DNA of 64,000 nt from Leptoclinus maculatus (Eukaryota; Chordata; Actinopteri; Perciformes; Stichaeidae). The notes under the pieces are model-generated. The model was not told where the DNA came from. It saw only the letters and a program-made list of their open reading frames with translations, and searched no databases. The position numbers and the translations under genes were made by a program. Where the stretch lies: positions 16,434,174-16,498,173 of the forward strand of contig JAVDOI010000008.1 of NCBI GenBank assembly GCA_032191485.1, read 5' to 3'. Shown here piece after piece: positions 31,873 to 44,196 of the stretch (position 1 is its first letter; every line of letters begins with the position of its first letter).

Positions 31873-32606
31873 GAGATGCTTAATATCTACTGTTTATATC
31901 GTATGTTCAATGCCGGCACGCGTTGTAATGAAGAGTCTGGGTTGTTGCCGTTGCTCGGCTCTACAGTTTGGTAAATCATCTGCAGGAGAAAGTGCAAGGA
32001 CTAATTTCAAAAAGACGCTTGTACAGTGTATGTAAGAGACCTGACATCTCAGTGACCCATGTGTGCTCATGTGACATATGCAATGAAATGTGACATTGTT
32101 AATAAAAATATTCATTGGCAGTAAAGTGTATATCAGTGTGGTAATTCAGACAAAACGTGAAATGTTCATCAACGCAATTTGTTGGAGATAAAACCTTAAA
32201 CGTCCCATCGTTTTACTCCAGTACATGTCAAACATGTTTCCATGTATTTCATAGAAGTTTGGACATTGAGTAAACAGTATGACCGTGAGACTAATGGCGA
32301 ATCCTTGTCGTACATAATATAAAGCGTAGTTGTCTCCTTGTTCGTTGAGTATTTTTCTCTCTTCTTGGTGACAGCTGAAGAGACTCCAACTGTTGGTTGG
32401 CCGTACATTTTTAGATTATTAAAAACGTATCGCTGTGCAGCACTTAGTCTTAAGTCGTAAACAAGGCATTGAGGCGGTAGGTATTGTGACTCCAACCATT
32501 AGTTGATCAAATCTTAATATCAGCTAGTTGATAAAGTGATGTTCAGCAGCAGGATGGATGCCTTGTGATGGACAGTAGGAATCGTTCTGTTGCAACTGTA
32601 ACGTAG

Positions 32607-34359
32607 TTTTATTAAAATGAACAGAAAGCAAACACACACCGTCGTTTCCTTTTGTTTAATTGATCATATTTACAAACAGTCTGAAGTGCAGTAAATCTAA
32701 AATATAATCCATATCTACTGTACATTGCATTTTGGTTTGCAAATCGTTTACAGAAGTATGAAACTACTGCTGTAAAATAACATTTCTTAAAAATGAACAA
32801 AAAGACCACAGTTATGAAACATACTGAAGAAAATGGAAAGAAACAACAACCATGGGCCTTTGTGCTTTGTGCACGTTGTGGTATTTGATCAAGTCACAGC
32901 TCACAATTCAACTTTTTAGACTTCTTGTCCAGCCACCATCCCGGTCTTAAACATATCAGAAGCCTTGGGGTGGGGGGGGGTCGGGTAGAAGAAAAAAAAC
33001 AACTAAACCTATGCTTTGGAGTGCAAAACCGCATTTGTCGGAGTACTGAAGCCCACCATATACATTTATACAGATATGCACATTCCTCCCTCTCTCGGTG
33101 TGTCTTTGTATTCTCCTCGTGTGTTTTCTTTTGTACATCCTTCAGTTGTTTGTACTCCTCTGACTTAAAAAGAGAAATCAGAGAGAAACTTCTCTCCTCA
33201 CAACAACTCGGCTCATACTGACAAACAAATGTTAACATCAGCACAGTACAGAGTTTAGATACATTTTCTATAATTCAAAATCTCCACAAACCTAATTGGG
33301 GTTTCCAACTTACTCAGGGTTTCAAATACAGGGGAGTGTGTGAAGCCTGTTCCACGAAGTCTTGCACCCGACATGTGTCCCTTTGCAAGGAGGCTTGCTC
33401 GCTGTGAAATCGTAAACAGTTCAATCTTTTCTGGTGCCAGTGAGCGGGCAGTGTTTTAGTTCAGTGGTCAACACACTTTTAAATGAAAATGATTGTTTCC
33501 TACTCAAACGGTCAGTGCATTCTCAAAAAATGATTTGGCAAAGCGTATGTAGATCGACAGCCAACTTTGATTATTGATCCGTAAAGGACTTCAATGCAAA
33601 CAATTTTGAGGAAGAAGAAGATGTAATTTGGTAGCGGTTAAAACGTTAAACAAAACTTTGATTATCCCTCAGTTACTGCATGTCCGTCGCCATCGCAGTA
33701 CAAAAACAATCCCATCGAGTCCTCGCACCGACAAATCTCCTTCACGCGGCCGCGAGACGCACGTGGGACTACGCATCTTGTATACTTTACAGCGATTAAA
33801 TGTAAAAAGACTTGCATTGGAGGGAGGAGTTTTACAAATTGGAGTACAATGCTGTGGCCCCCAGTGAATGGAGAAAGAGGCCCTTTGAGCCCTATCAGGT
33901 TTATTATGACGATATACAGACACAGGCGGGCGAAAGATGCCCACACACTGATCCGCACGCACAGGCACACTCTGCTTGATGTGTGTATATGCACACACGG
34001 AAAGAAAACTGCTTGTATGCATGCTTGTACTCACTAAGCGTGTGCATACAAGGACACACACACACACACACACACCGACAAACTATTCTGGTGAGGGTCT
34101 CTCATCGCACGCTCCTCTGCAAAGTCCGATATGTTCTCCGAATGCGATGTGCGGAAGTGACAGATTAATGGGTTTACAGAGTCTTTACCTCAAAAAAGGC
34201 CTCCTCTGGCCTCAATTAGTCCCCACAACCAGCAGGTCCAGTGCAGTCCAGCCAAGAGGAGTGGTCTTATCAACGTAAGGCAGGTTAGGTGGTAGCTATG
34301 TGGCAGGGTTGGAGAGTTCCGTTCATTCATTCGTTTATTTTTCCATCCAATCGTCCCTC
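32607..34359 (-). other. probable azi2 3' UTR
   Basis: This stretch follows the azi2 stop codon on the minus strand and has no coding frame. An AATAAA on the minus strand at 32607-32612 could be its distal poly(A) signal, which would leave about 500 bp between the convergent cmc1 and azi2 ends. A nearer AATAAA at about 34334-34339 lies only 20 nt after the stop and is less likely. Confidence 0.4.
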
Positions 34360-37300
34360 TCAATAGGGCTTGGGCCACTCGGCGTTGGGGGGGCTCCTGG
34401 GGCTGCGGTTTCCAATTGAGGACGAGGAGTTGGACGCAGCGGAGTGTCCCTCCCAGAACATGGCGTCGCTGGGTTTGGGGGGGCTGGGGAAGGACCGCGA
34501 GCTGTCATCCAGGGAGGCTTGGTTCAGGGGAGGCGGGGGCAGGGCGACGGAGCAGGCGTCGCCGCCGACCAGGGCCTCCCCTGAACAGCTCTGGGAGGGC
34601 CAGGGCCCATTGTACCAGCAGTCCTCCCTCAGACTGTCCGGCAGCAGGGGGCCCGATGGCCCGCCGGCGGGGGGGCAGGGGCGGCCGGAGCACGAGGGGA
34701 GTCGGGGGGCGCTAGGGGGGCGAGGCGCTGACGCCCGGGGGAGTGCGGGGTTGTTGTTGTTCTTTTCCACGTCGTCAAGACACTGGACTGGGACTGTCGA
34801 GGCAGCTGGGGGGGGGGAGAGAGAGGGGGGGGGGGATAGAAGGGGAGAGGCGAAGTGAAGGATAGAGGGAGGATGAGAGCAAAAGACAAAAAGAGTTGAA
34901 GTCGTATAAATTGTTGCGAAAATTATATGTGAGAGCCTGCCAATTTTTGCATTGTATTTCCAAGAAGTATATATACAAAAAATATTTTGACAATTGGTAA
35001 TGATAATATCATTAATACTTATTTCAGTGTCCTCATAAGGGGACATGGGGACACTACTTGACATAGTTCCTAACAGAGGGATCAGGTTGAGTATTTAAAA
35101 CCTGTACATTGCCAAAAGTTGACACTGGGTGCTCAATCAGGTGTTTCTTTACTCATATTTGAATCAGTCAATGTGGGATCAAAGAATATATTTGTGTTCA
35201 GTTTTATACAATATTTGATTTAGACAAAGTTATTGTATGGCTGAGAGGATAGCATGAAAATGAAAAAAAAGCTTGTCACTACCTTAATATTTGGAATACA
35301 GTTCAATTTGAGTGCACTTCAACTGCAACTGTAGACACATTAATAGAGCACAAAAGATTATGGGCGTGATATACTGAAGGGAAAAATCAAAGCATTGTAT
35401 TCTTTATGTCAAAAGAGTTGGAAATTGGCATTAAGTGCTTAATTCAGTAGACATATCAGCATTATTAAAAGCTATCTGTCAGAAATGATTAGCATTTACG
35501 TCTCAGCTTTCGGTTCATTTCTACTATTCAGTATAAGTAGACAGGAAGGAAAAAAAAAAAACACACCCGAGGGGGATATTCATAAGACTTCAGATGAGAT
35601 TCATTTTACTCCATTTGTCTCTGTAGAAGGGGATGAGAAGTGTTTCTTTCTTTTAACTACATCATTTCTGTAAAAATCCAGCTGGCAGCATAAATGACAC
35701 CATCTTGTCTTTCCTCCAATAACTGGAAAGTCTCCTTTTGTATTTGGCACCATGATCGCACCTCCGTACTTGTGTCTTTACTCATTTACATGTGGATCAA
35801 ACAGAGGCTTCTGAAGCCTTCTGATCCCTCACTAGATAACAGGCCTCAGCGTTGTAAAGAAAAGAGAAGCGAGGTCAAATCAGGCTACAATAAAACCTCT
35901 GCACCATGTAAATATCCACAATAATAATAATAATAATAATTAGCTTTTGTTCACTAGAACTAATCAAACAAGCCTCGATGCATAAACTAAGCCACACTTT
36001 TAATTCCGTACAAAGCCTATCGATGCACAAATCAGATGTCCTAATATCACACGCATCGTTGCATTGCTATCAAATCATCATTTTGAGCGAATAATAAACT
36101 TAAAATAAGAGTATCTCCTCCCGCCTCTCTTCATCCACACATCCTCTATCCATCCATCCCTCCCCGCTACTCTTCCATGAGAGGGTCTCCTGAGTCTAGG
36201 ATTTGAATAAAAGTGATTCCAAAGGAGTAACATTAGAAGAATACAGATGCACAATATGACTGAACAAATACATAGCCAGCCAGCCCCAGCCCCCCCCATC
36301 CCCCATATCTCCCTTTATTTGCCACTCCTGCTTTCTTTATTTCTCCATCGGTCTCATCTAAGTTACAGGATTAGCCTGTTATTCACTGGAATAAATGGGC
36401 CAAGATTTATTTTCTGGCTGTATTTCGTTCTAATTTTCACCTCCTAGTCTCCTCTTGTGACACTCCGAGGGAATGGACAACAGAGGTAATCTCTCCTGGA
36501 GTAGAATACATCATCGCAGAGGGAGGGGAGAGGCGGAACAGACTATTTCACGATGTCCTTGATCAAAGTGTTTGGAGTACTTTGGTAATATCCACAGTCT
36601 TATCACACTCTTATACAAATTGTGACAAGGAGCAGCAGGAGAAATCTTCTCGGTGAGTAGTGCTTCTCCTCAGAAAAGCCTTCCCTGAACAGAAGAGAGG
36701 CAGTCGAAAAACCCCCTTTCTTTCCTTTCATGTTCACCAGATTAGTTCTTGTGTGGAGAAGCAAGGTTTGACTTCCAGCCACTGTACTTGAAGTGAACTA
36801 TAGGTTCAATCAGGTTAAAAGACACGTTTGCAAATGTCACACTTGTCAGTATACTTATTTCGCTCCTTCAGGTTGGCCATGAAAAACTCAGTGCGGTTAT
36901 ACAGTCTCTAAGTAGAGTTATTAACTTCATATTTGAATCTGTTCACTCTCTGCTTATCAGTCAGTTTCCAGTCTCGTCCGGTACAACCTTTATGTCCCTT
37001 TCAAACTGAACGCTTCTTCAAAAGTTATTCCGGACTATGCGATGCTTATTTTCCATTTTTACGAGGGATGGGAGCTCCTCAATGTGCCCGACACAATCAG
37101 GTTGGAATCGGACGTACAGGCCAAATGCAGGCATGGGAAAAGTACAATTATGAATATGACACTTGTATGTGCAAGACTTTTTGTTCAGAATGTTATACTA
37201 AAACTGGGAAATTGCTACGAGGGTGTGTTGGGGCTACAGGCCCTATGCTGTACATACTGGAGCTGGGGAGGTGTGACAAAACAGAAGGGGAGCACAGAGA

Positions 37301-37409
37301 ACGAGGTCATCACATATACTGACACAAGCACAGAAATTAAGATTACAAAAAAAAATTCCATTCAAATAAAACAGCAACAAATGGCACAACTCTGAGTGTG
37401 TCCACATGC

Positions 37410-37457
<48 letters not shown>

Positions 37458-40400
37458 CTCACCTTGTCTTGTCTCACTGATGAGTGGCTTGAGTTTTCTA
37501 ATCAGGCCCGTTTGGTGCTTCAGCTCTGAGTGGAGACGAGTGACCTCACAACACAAGGCCTCGTACGTCTGCTGCATGCTCCTCTCCCTGCAGGAGGACA
37601 GAACATTTATTTGAAACATTTTTTGTTTTAAGGATTTCTGCTTTTTCTAGAGAGCCTGTGTGGTTATAAATAGAGTATAAGCAGTGTGGCATAATGTATC
37701 TCATGGTTTCACTGGAGAAGCATTCAAATACCAGTGATGTTATTGTACTCACTCACATAGGGAGACCTTTTGTTGACATTCCAAGATGTAAAACTGGCCC
37801 ATAACTTTAATTTGGTCAAGGATGTATAATCAATCATAGAAGACTAATCTATTTAGTAAATTCCTGCTCGTTTCTTTGTGATAACTGTAATTCTGCTTCA
37901 TACTGCGTTTCTCTGCCGACACATTTAACACAGTCACCGACTGATTTAAAGGCGCACATGCATTTCACAGGTGTTGAGCATCGTCGTCATTTACCATTAC
38001 AAAGGCACAATTAGGCTATACGTCATTGACTTGCAAAGGAAAAGCTATTCTTGACACTTACAGGATGATCGAGTTCAATGCTAAACCACCCAGTAGCATC
38101 GGCTGCAATGCAAACCAAAACACCTACAAACTGTCCAATCCACACCTTATGTAAAGTTGCAAAATCTCATCAACACTTAGCGTTAACTTCACACACCTGC
38201 CTGGAACAGCAAACACCCCCCCCCCCCAAAAAAAAAAACCATACTGTGAGGAAAAACTAAATGTTGTTGTGCTATATGAAAACTGCTGACACGTGAAACA
38301 ATTATGATGCACCACAAATAGAATTTTCTTCATAAAATGCGAGGAGATGCTAATTTACTGGAGATTATCTCCACTGCAAAAGTAGGAGAATGGTAATTCC
38401 GTATGTTACAGACCTCGTTTACATCAAAACACTGGAGGGCAAATTGTAAGTATTTGTCATGGACACAAGTGTGAGGGGTTTAGCTGGCGTGGTCATAACG
38501 TTCAGGTACTTCTGCGGTTCTCTGCACAACATAGGCTGTTTTTGCTGAGTTAAAATGTATAAAGCTGCACCCTCCTCTAGTGGCCAAAGGGGGACATTAC
38601 AACACCAGCAGATACCATGACATCACAGCCCATGTATCACAACACACACATATCTTACCAGTGTTGACTATCACGCCATTCGTCCCAAACTTGCTTCTTG
38701 TGTCACTTCATGTAACTTTGTTACAAATGTTTACAGACTCATGATGGTGTTTTAGCCAGAATACATGGCTAAATTATGCTTATACTTATTTTCTAGGAAG
38801 CAACTGAATTAATTTACTGTTAAACCCATCATCTCAAGTCATATTTGTTGCATTTAAAGTTTAAAACATAGATTGTAAGTGCCATCCATGTGTTGCATGT
38901 CAGTGCACATGAAAAAGCATTGCAGCAAGCTGTCAGAAAACAAACAACTAATCAAACAAGGATAATGTGTATTCTGGAGCTTCCAGCACTAAAAAGCTTG
39001 ATTGTTGACTTTGAGGTCTTTAAACTGGTATGCTGCATGAGAAGCAAATGTATTTAAAGTAAGAAAATCAATACTACACAACTTATTCTACTGATGGTTG
39101 CCTATGATGACTACAACCAACTCAAAGGATGATGATTTTATTCAGCACTGACCCAGTGCTTACTCCCTTTGTCGTTTTCGTCACTGAAATGAGAGCCGGC
39201 CACTGAACTAGAAGCCACTCTTAGATGATGATCATAAAACACGTTACCTTGCATTATGCTTTGCGTCACCGGTCTGGTCCAAGTCTGGTCCGTTAAGGCC
39301 ATGGGGTTCCTCCTAAATCAGAGTAAAGTTATGCAAAATAGAGAGTGGAGGTGGTGTCTGAGGTTGTACTTAGTATTTTTGTGGTGTTTATTGGACCATT
39401 CATTACGCAGCACTCTTCCGCTCCCATTCAACCCATACTCCCCCTTTCTGTTCTCTCCTTAGTCCTTCAGCAATGATTAGATAAATATTAGTGCTGGGCA
39501 ACGTTTCAAAAATTGTAATCGCGATTAATCGCATTGTTATGCGCAAAATTCAATAATTAATTCAAAAGTAGTGTATTGCGCACTTTTATTTTAAAAGTAC
39601 TGCTATATGAACAAAAGTGCAATAACATTTGGTTTGCAAACACTTTAAACAAATCAGGTTATTTTTAACAGCAGTATTCTCTTTACACAGCAGCAGTTAT
39701 AATACAGTTATAATGATTCTGATAATAGATATTCAGCCGGTGTTCACATCTTTATCTTCATGTGTGTAAGAGATGCAATTTTAAATATACACCTTGAAAA
39801 CTGCAAAACTATCTACGTCATGTTTTTTTCTTTTTTTTATGTTTGTTAAATTCTCAGGAGCGATAACTAAATTATATGCTTATTATACATATTCCAAACA
39901 AAAACACTTTAAATGAATCATTGCTTTTTTTGGTATTTTGGTCAGACACATATGCAACGCTGATTACCGTAATATGTATGGTATTTGTTATAAATGTACG
40001 TTGGTACATAGAGGGTGATAAGAAGCTGTACATGGAGGGACTTAGGACCCAGGGGAATGTAGGTGAAGGAAACAGGAAGAGACGCCACACAAACAGCTGT
40101 TCACCGCTCTTGTGTTAAAAATAAAAAATAAAACTGCGTTAACGCGATAAAATAATTGTCGGCGTTAATTAATTCATGCGTTAAAGCGATAATAACGCGT
40201 TAACTTGCCCAGCACTAATAAATATGTCACCCTGTCTCGCTCTGCCCCAACACCTCTCCTCCGCGCTTTTCCTCTGTTCTAGTTACGCCACATCTCTCCC
40301 AAGAGCAGTACTGCTCTCTCCAGCAACCCCCCCCCCCTTTACTATCCTCTCCTTTCTGCTCCGTCTTCCCACCTTCACTTACCCCACTTCTCTCCAGCAG

Positions 40401-42294
40401 TCTGCTGTTTTCCAGTGTCACCCTCTCCAGCTCCTCCTGCAGTTTGTGGATTTGTAGGTCAGTGCTGATACTGTCCACTTGCCAGTAGTCCTGAGAGGTG
40501 CTGTTCAGGCTCTTCATCACTGGACATACACAATAAAAAAAAAGGACTATTGAACTTGGAAATGTATAGTATATTTGACACATCATTATGATTAAGATAG
40601 TGACTTTTTGCTGTATATTTATTACAATGAATCAGTCACTTGGTGAGATAAGGTAATGCAGTTAAATACGGAGCAACACACTTTAGTATGTAAAGCTAAA
40701 GAAGGTTTTTACGCAGTGGTGGAAGAAGTGTGTACTTACATTTACTCAAGTACAGTACTTGAGTAAATGCAATTCATTCCTCTTCACCCCTGGTTCTACG
40801 CGTCATACTTCAGATTCTACACAGTAGCGTAGTATCGGCTTTGCCTCAGAGACCTCATTATGAAAATATTTCAACAAATTAATGTATAAAAAGATACTAC
40901 GAGGAAGTACGAGTCGCTGCTCGGCCGCTACACAGAGAAGAAGGCGACCCTGTGTGCTCTAACTGTACCTTGGCTGGTCTCCATCTCCGTCCTCAGCTGA
41001 AGCAGCTCCAACTCTTTGGCCTGGAGCTGCTCCGTCAGCAACCTCTCACTCTCACTCTTCTCCTTTTTCTGACAGAGAAAGAGAGGAGACAGTGAGGGGG
41101 AGGGGAGGGGGGGGGGAGAAGAAGGGAGAGTCAGCATTCATATCAATGAACCAAACTCTCTCTCTCTTTCTCTCTCTCTCTCTATCTGCCCTGGACAAGA
41201 TCTGTGAACACATGTGCTGTATTCCTGTCTTCTCCTTAACACAACACTACTTGATCTTTGTGTCAGGCTCCAGTCAGTTTGAGGAAAATACAAATCCATC
41301 AGTAAACGCACCAGTTTGTTAAGCTCCATCTGCAGGTCCTCCTTCTCTATATAGATACCTCGGTAAGCGCTGAAGGCCTTGTTCACGTACTGAGGACCCT
41401 CTGATGGAGGAGCCTCTGGCCTGAAGAGCTACAGTGGAGAGAGATAAGATATAAAGAGAGGAGAGAGATCGATTTCATTCAATTCACATATCTGTGGTAG
41501 GAGGTTACTTTCCTACCACCACATCCTATCTTGATGGGCCAAATGCTGCACCAGATAAGACTGATAAGAATAAATTAGACACTTTTAGAGAGGCAACTCT
41601 GTCCACATGTTGTGCAGCATTTTCACTTCAGCCTACCATCTGTATTAGGACTCTTCCTGTTTAAATAGCTCTCTCTGTATTGTACTCGATCCTTTTTTTT
41701 TTCCAATCCAATTTCAGGAGCCATGTGTAGAGCTCCAACACATTGTGTGGCAATACCATACTTTCCCAGACCCCCTCTCTGTTTTTAGACAGAGCAGATG
41801 TATTTCTCATTGTTTTACAGCTTTGACTGTAGGCCAACAATATTAATGATGCTGGCGTGCACACTCTCCCAGAGGCAAATATGTTGCGGTTGAATCTGCT
41901 GACTTCTTCTAAACTTTCTCTGAGCATTTTGTGTTTGTCCATAAATCCAATGTCCTGGGAAAATGAAAACCTTGCTCTCTGGCTTTTAAGCCACCTGGAT
42001 GAGCAGTATATACGCCTTTTACTTCATTCTCCTCACGCTATTATCCTACCATCACCTCTCCATTTACATCTGTACCTTATCCTCCAGCTGCTTAACCCTC
42101 TTCCTCAGCAGTGTATTCTCTCGCTCTGTGTCTCTCAGCCTCTTCTTGATGTCCTCATAGGCCGTGACCAGGGCAAAGTGGGACGCGACGGATTCATCGC
42201 CAGCACACACCGACACAGGACTCTCGCCAGCAGCGGTGTAGGCCGTCTCATGTTTAAGGATGCAAATGTCATCATCCACTGCCAGGGGCTCCAT
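34360..42294 (-). CDS. azi2: 5-azacytidine-induced protein 2 / NAP1 (TBK1-binding adaptor)
   Basis: AZI2 is a cytoplasmic coiled-coil adaptor that binds TBK1/IKKe in interferon and NF-kB signalling and links TBK1 to selective autophagy. Seven coding exons join in frame: 42294-42076, 41428-41312, 41068-40969, 40519-40383, 39312-39248, 37587-37463 and 34805-34360, giving 402 aa (human 392). The N-terminus has DDDICILKHE and SVASHFALVTAYEDIKKRL, as in human. Later come YVNKAFSAYRGIYIEKEDL and LQAKELELLQLRTEMETSQ, heptad-rich coiled coils. The 125-nt exon holds SMQQTYEALCCEVTRLHSEL and then LIRKLKP, at the position of the TBK1-binding region. The last exon is proline/serine-rich and ends with SFPSPPKPSDAMFWEGHS and NAEWPKPY. 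The 65-nt exon at 39248-39312 was found by splice sites and phase only; it restores the frame between its neighbours. The start is the first ATG after an acceptor at 42330. Confidence 0.94.
37410..37456. repeat. (GT)n microsatellite next to an azi2 5' splice site
   Basis: On the azi2 strand this is a (CA)n tract starting 7 nt after the exon end at 37463, right behind the GTGAGG donor. Confidence 0.97.
39481..40225. mobile_element. non-autonomous hAT-type element with intact ends and target duplication
   Basis: The element proper is 39489-40217 (729 bp). It starts TAGTGCTGGGCAA and ends with the exact inverse TTGCCCAGCACTA. It is flanked on both sides by the 8-bp duplication ATAAATAT (39481-39488 and 40218-40225), the length made by hAT transposases. 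The inside is AT-rich with AACGCGTTAAC-type words near both ends and no transposase frame, so it would need a transposase in trans. It sits in an azi2 intron, 165 bp from the nearest exon. Confidence 0.92.
40713..40780. repeat. teleost repeat fragment with a perfect hairpin
   Basis: CAGTGGTGGAAGAAGTGTGT followed by a TACTCAAGTAC-rich segment matches, from memory, a common fish interspersed repeat. Bases 40739-40769 form a perfect 15-bp inverted repeat with a single-base centre. The copy is short. Confidence 0.5.
41153..41184. repeat. (CT)n-rich microsatellite
   Basis: A CT tract with a TTT interruption, in an azi2 intron near the 41312-41428 exon. Confidence 0.85.
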
Positions 42295-42329
42295 GCCTGC
42301 ACAGGCCTACTCTGTAGCAGATAGAAGAC

Positions 42330-43750
42330 CTGCGGATGACATGAAGGTAGTGTCATTTTCACAGTGATGATGAATCCGTTTGTTTTTTGTAAAAGAGACC
42401 ACAAAATGAATAAATTAAAAGAAGAACCATTTGGTTTGACAACTTGAGTTAGCACCGACTATCATCAAACATTTGTATTGCCTTGTGATTACAATACATT
42501 GGTTTGGTACTAGTTTCTGCACATTATGTGTATTAGCTGGCCATTGCCGTGTTTTGTACTACATATCCCACGGATCATGCTGCAATACAACAGTGTCCCA
42601 TTGCTGTACCTTTGTTCAGTTGATGACATTTGCTGCAGGAAATGTACAATGCATCACTTCCTGTGTGCAACAGACATTTTAAGTATTTAGAACAACAAAT
42701 AAAAATCTGATCAGATTGAACATGAAACTGGTTTGTTGTAACAGTATATTGAAAACCAAATGATGTGTAAAGGGATGTAAACAAGAAGTCAAGCTCGTGC
42801 TTCAAGCTTAAACAATGGATTCAAAAGGAAACTGTGACTAATAGGCAGAGTTCAACTTCAAATTGATAGGGTTTACAAATTGAAAACCTTATATTTAAAG
42901 TTGTCATAATCTTAAAGGACCTAGTGAATGTACTTGTATTACTGGCTCTTCAAATGTTTGTTTGACACGTATGTTACGTTTCATCATTACTTCCTCCTCA
43001 CTACACTGATTCAGACAGGCCTCAACCAGCTTCAGGCCACACATGGATGAACTCAGTGCCGCCATCATCAGGTCCACCTTACAATAACATATCTTTCTTG
43101 TGCAAAAAGGTGATTCCGCCCTCTGTGTGTGGTCCATACAGCTGTTGTATAGCAAAATTGGCAGCTTAGCAATTAGAGATATCTGTGACATTTGTGTACA
43201 TACAAAAACGATTTTCTAAAGTTTGAAATACAAATGGTAAACTTTGATTGGACACAGTTACAGAGGAGAAAAGAGAGCCTCACAGTGACCTGTTGTTACA
43301 AACCACTGACACAGATCAATTGACTCTCGGGCAAGAATGAAAGAAGTCCAGCCAAGCTACCTGAAACATACTAGACATACCGGTATCCTAAAGCCATCGA
43401 GAAGCCCACACCCTCCTTGATCCTTTGTGTTTGGAGTAAGTTAGCTCGGCAGGGGAGACAGTGCAGCTAACGCTGGTCGATGATGTCAGCATGCAATGAT
43501 GCAGCAAACACTGGGGAGCCAAGTTTTTAACAGTGAAGGCCGAGTGTTTTCCAAAAGTAAGTTTCACGAGGATGACCGGACATGCTCTAAGATCCATGCC
43601 ATGGCTACGAACCATGACAAACACAAATGCAGAATCATTGACTTTAAAAAGGACTTCAGATAATGGTATGAAATCGAAAGTGGCCCCAGCAAGTTAAAAC
43701 GAAAGTCAACGTGTAACCAAAACACGAACAGGAACGTCATTGCGATAGCC
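42330..43750 (-). other. azi2 5' UTR intron (probable)
   Basis: An acceptor at 42330-42331 precedes the azi2 start exon, so at least one non-coding exon should lie further upstream. A minus-strand open frame at 42904-43191 has some protein-like wording but matches nothing I know. No other content was recognised. Confidence 0.45.
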
Positions 43751-44196
43751 TTCCCTCGGTAAAATATAAGAGCTAACGGCTAACAGGGAGATGACAGCAG
43801 CGAAGATACCTTATTTTGTTCAAGGAGGCATTGAAAAGCAGCCGTAATTAGGATGTAAACAATCAATGACTCTCGTTTGTATACGATGCTAACGTTGTCG
43901 TGTTAGCTTCCGTTAGCTCTGTTGACAACCGACAAAACACATTGACAGCCAGTTCTAAAATAGGTTTCAGTGTGAATAACACAACGCAGACGATCACAAG
44001 GAGACAAATGCAATAAGTATCAATAGATTCCGTGATTACAAGGATCGATCTGTTGATGATAACAGTTAGCTAACGTTAGCTCTTGGCTAACGTCTTCTGG
44101 CGAGGTGAAGCAAAAGCAGTCGATTATTTCTCACTCTCGACTCCCACTAACCGTATTAGATGCTCTCCTCAATTACGTGACGGCTGACCACACAGG
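43750..44196. promoter_or_regulatory. bidirectional promoter of azi2 and zcwpw2
   Basis: The two genes are head-to-head, as in human. The region is rich in GTTAGC/GCTAAC words (about 43772, 43888-43918, 44065-44095), followed in the zcwpw2 first intron by more (44655, 44701-44725, 44910-44930). TTACGTGACG at 44173-44182 is CREB/USF-like and lies just before the zcwpw2 ATG. Start sites are not determined. Confidence 0.5.

Noticed and set aside
34370..34858. 162-aa plus-strand frame
   Set aside because: Antisense of the last azi2 exon; glycine/arginine-rich only because of the GC-rich coding strand.
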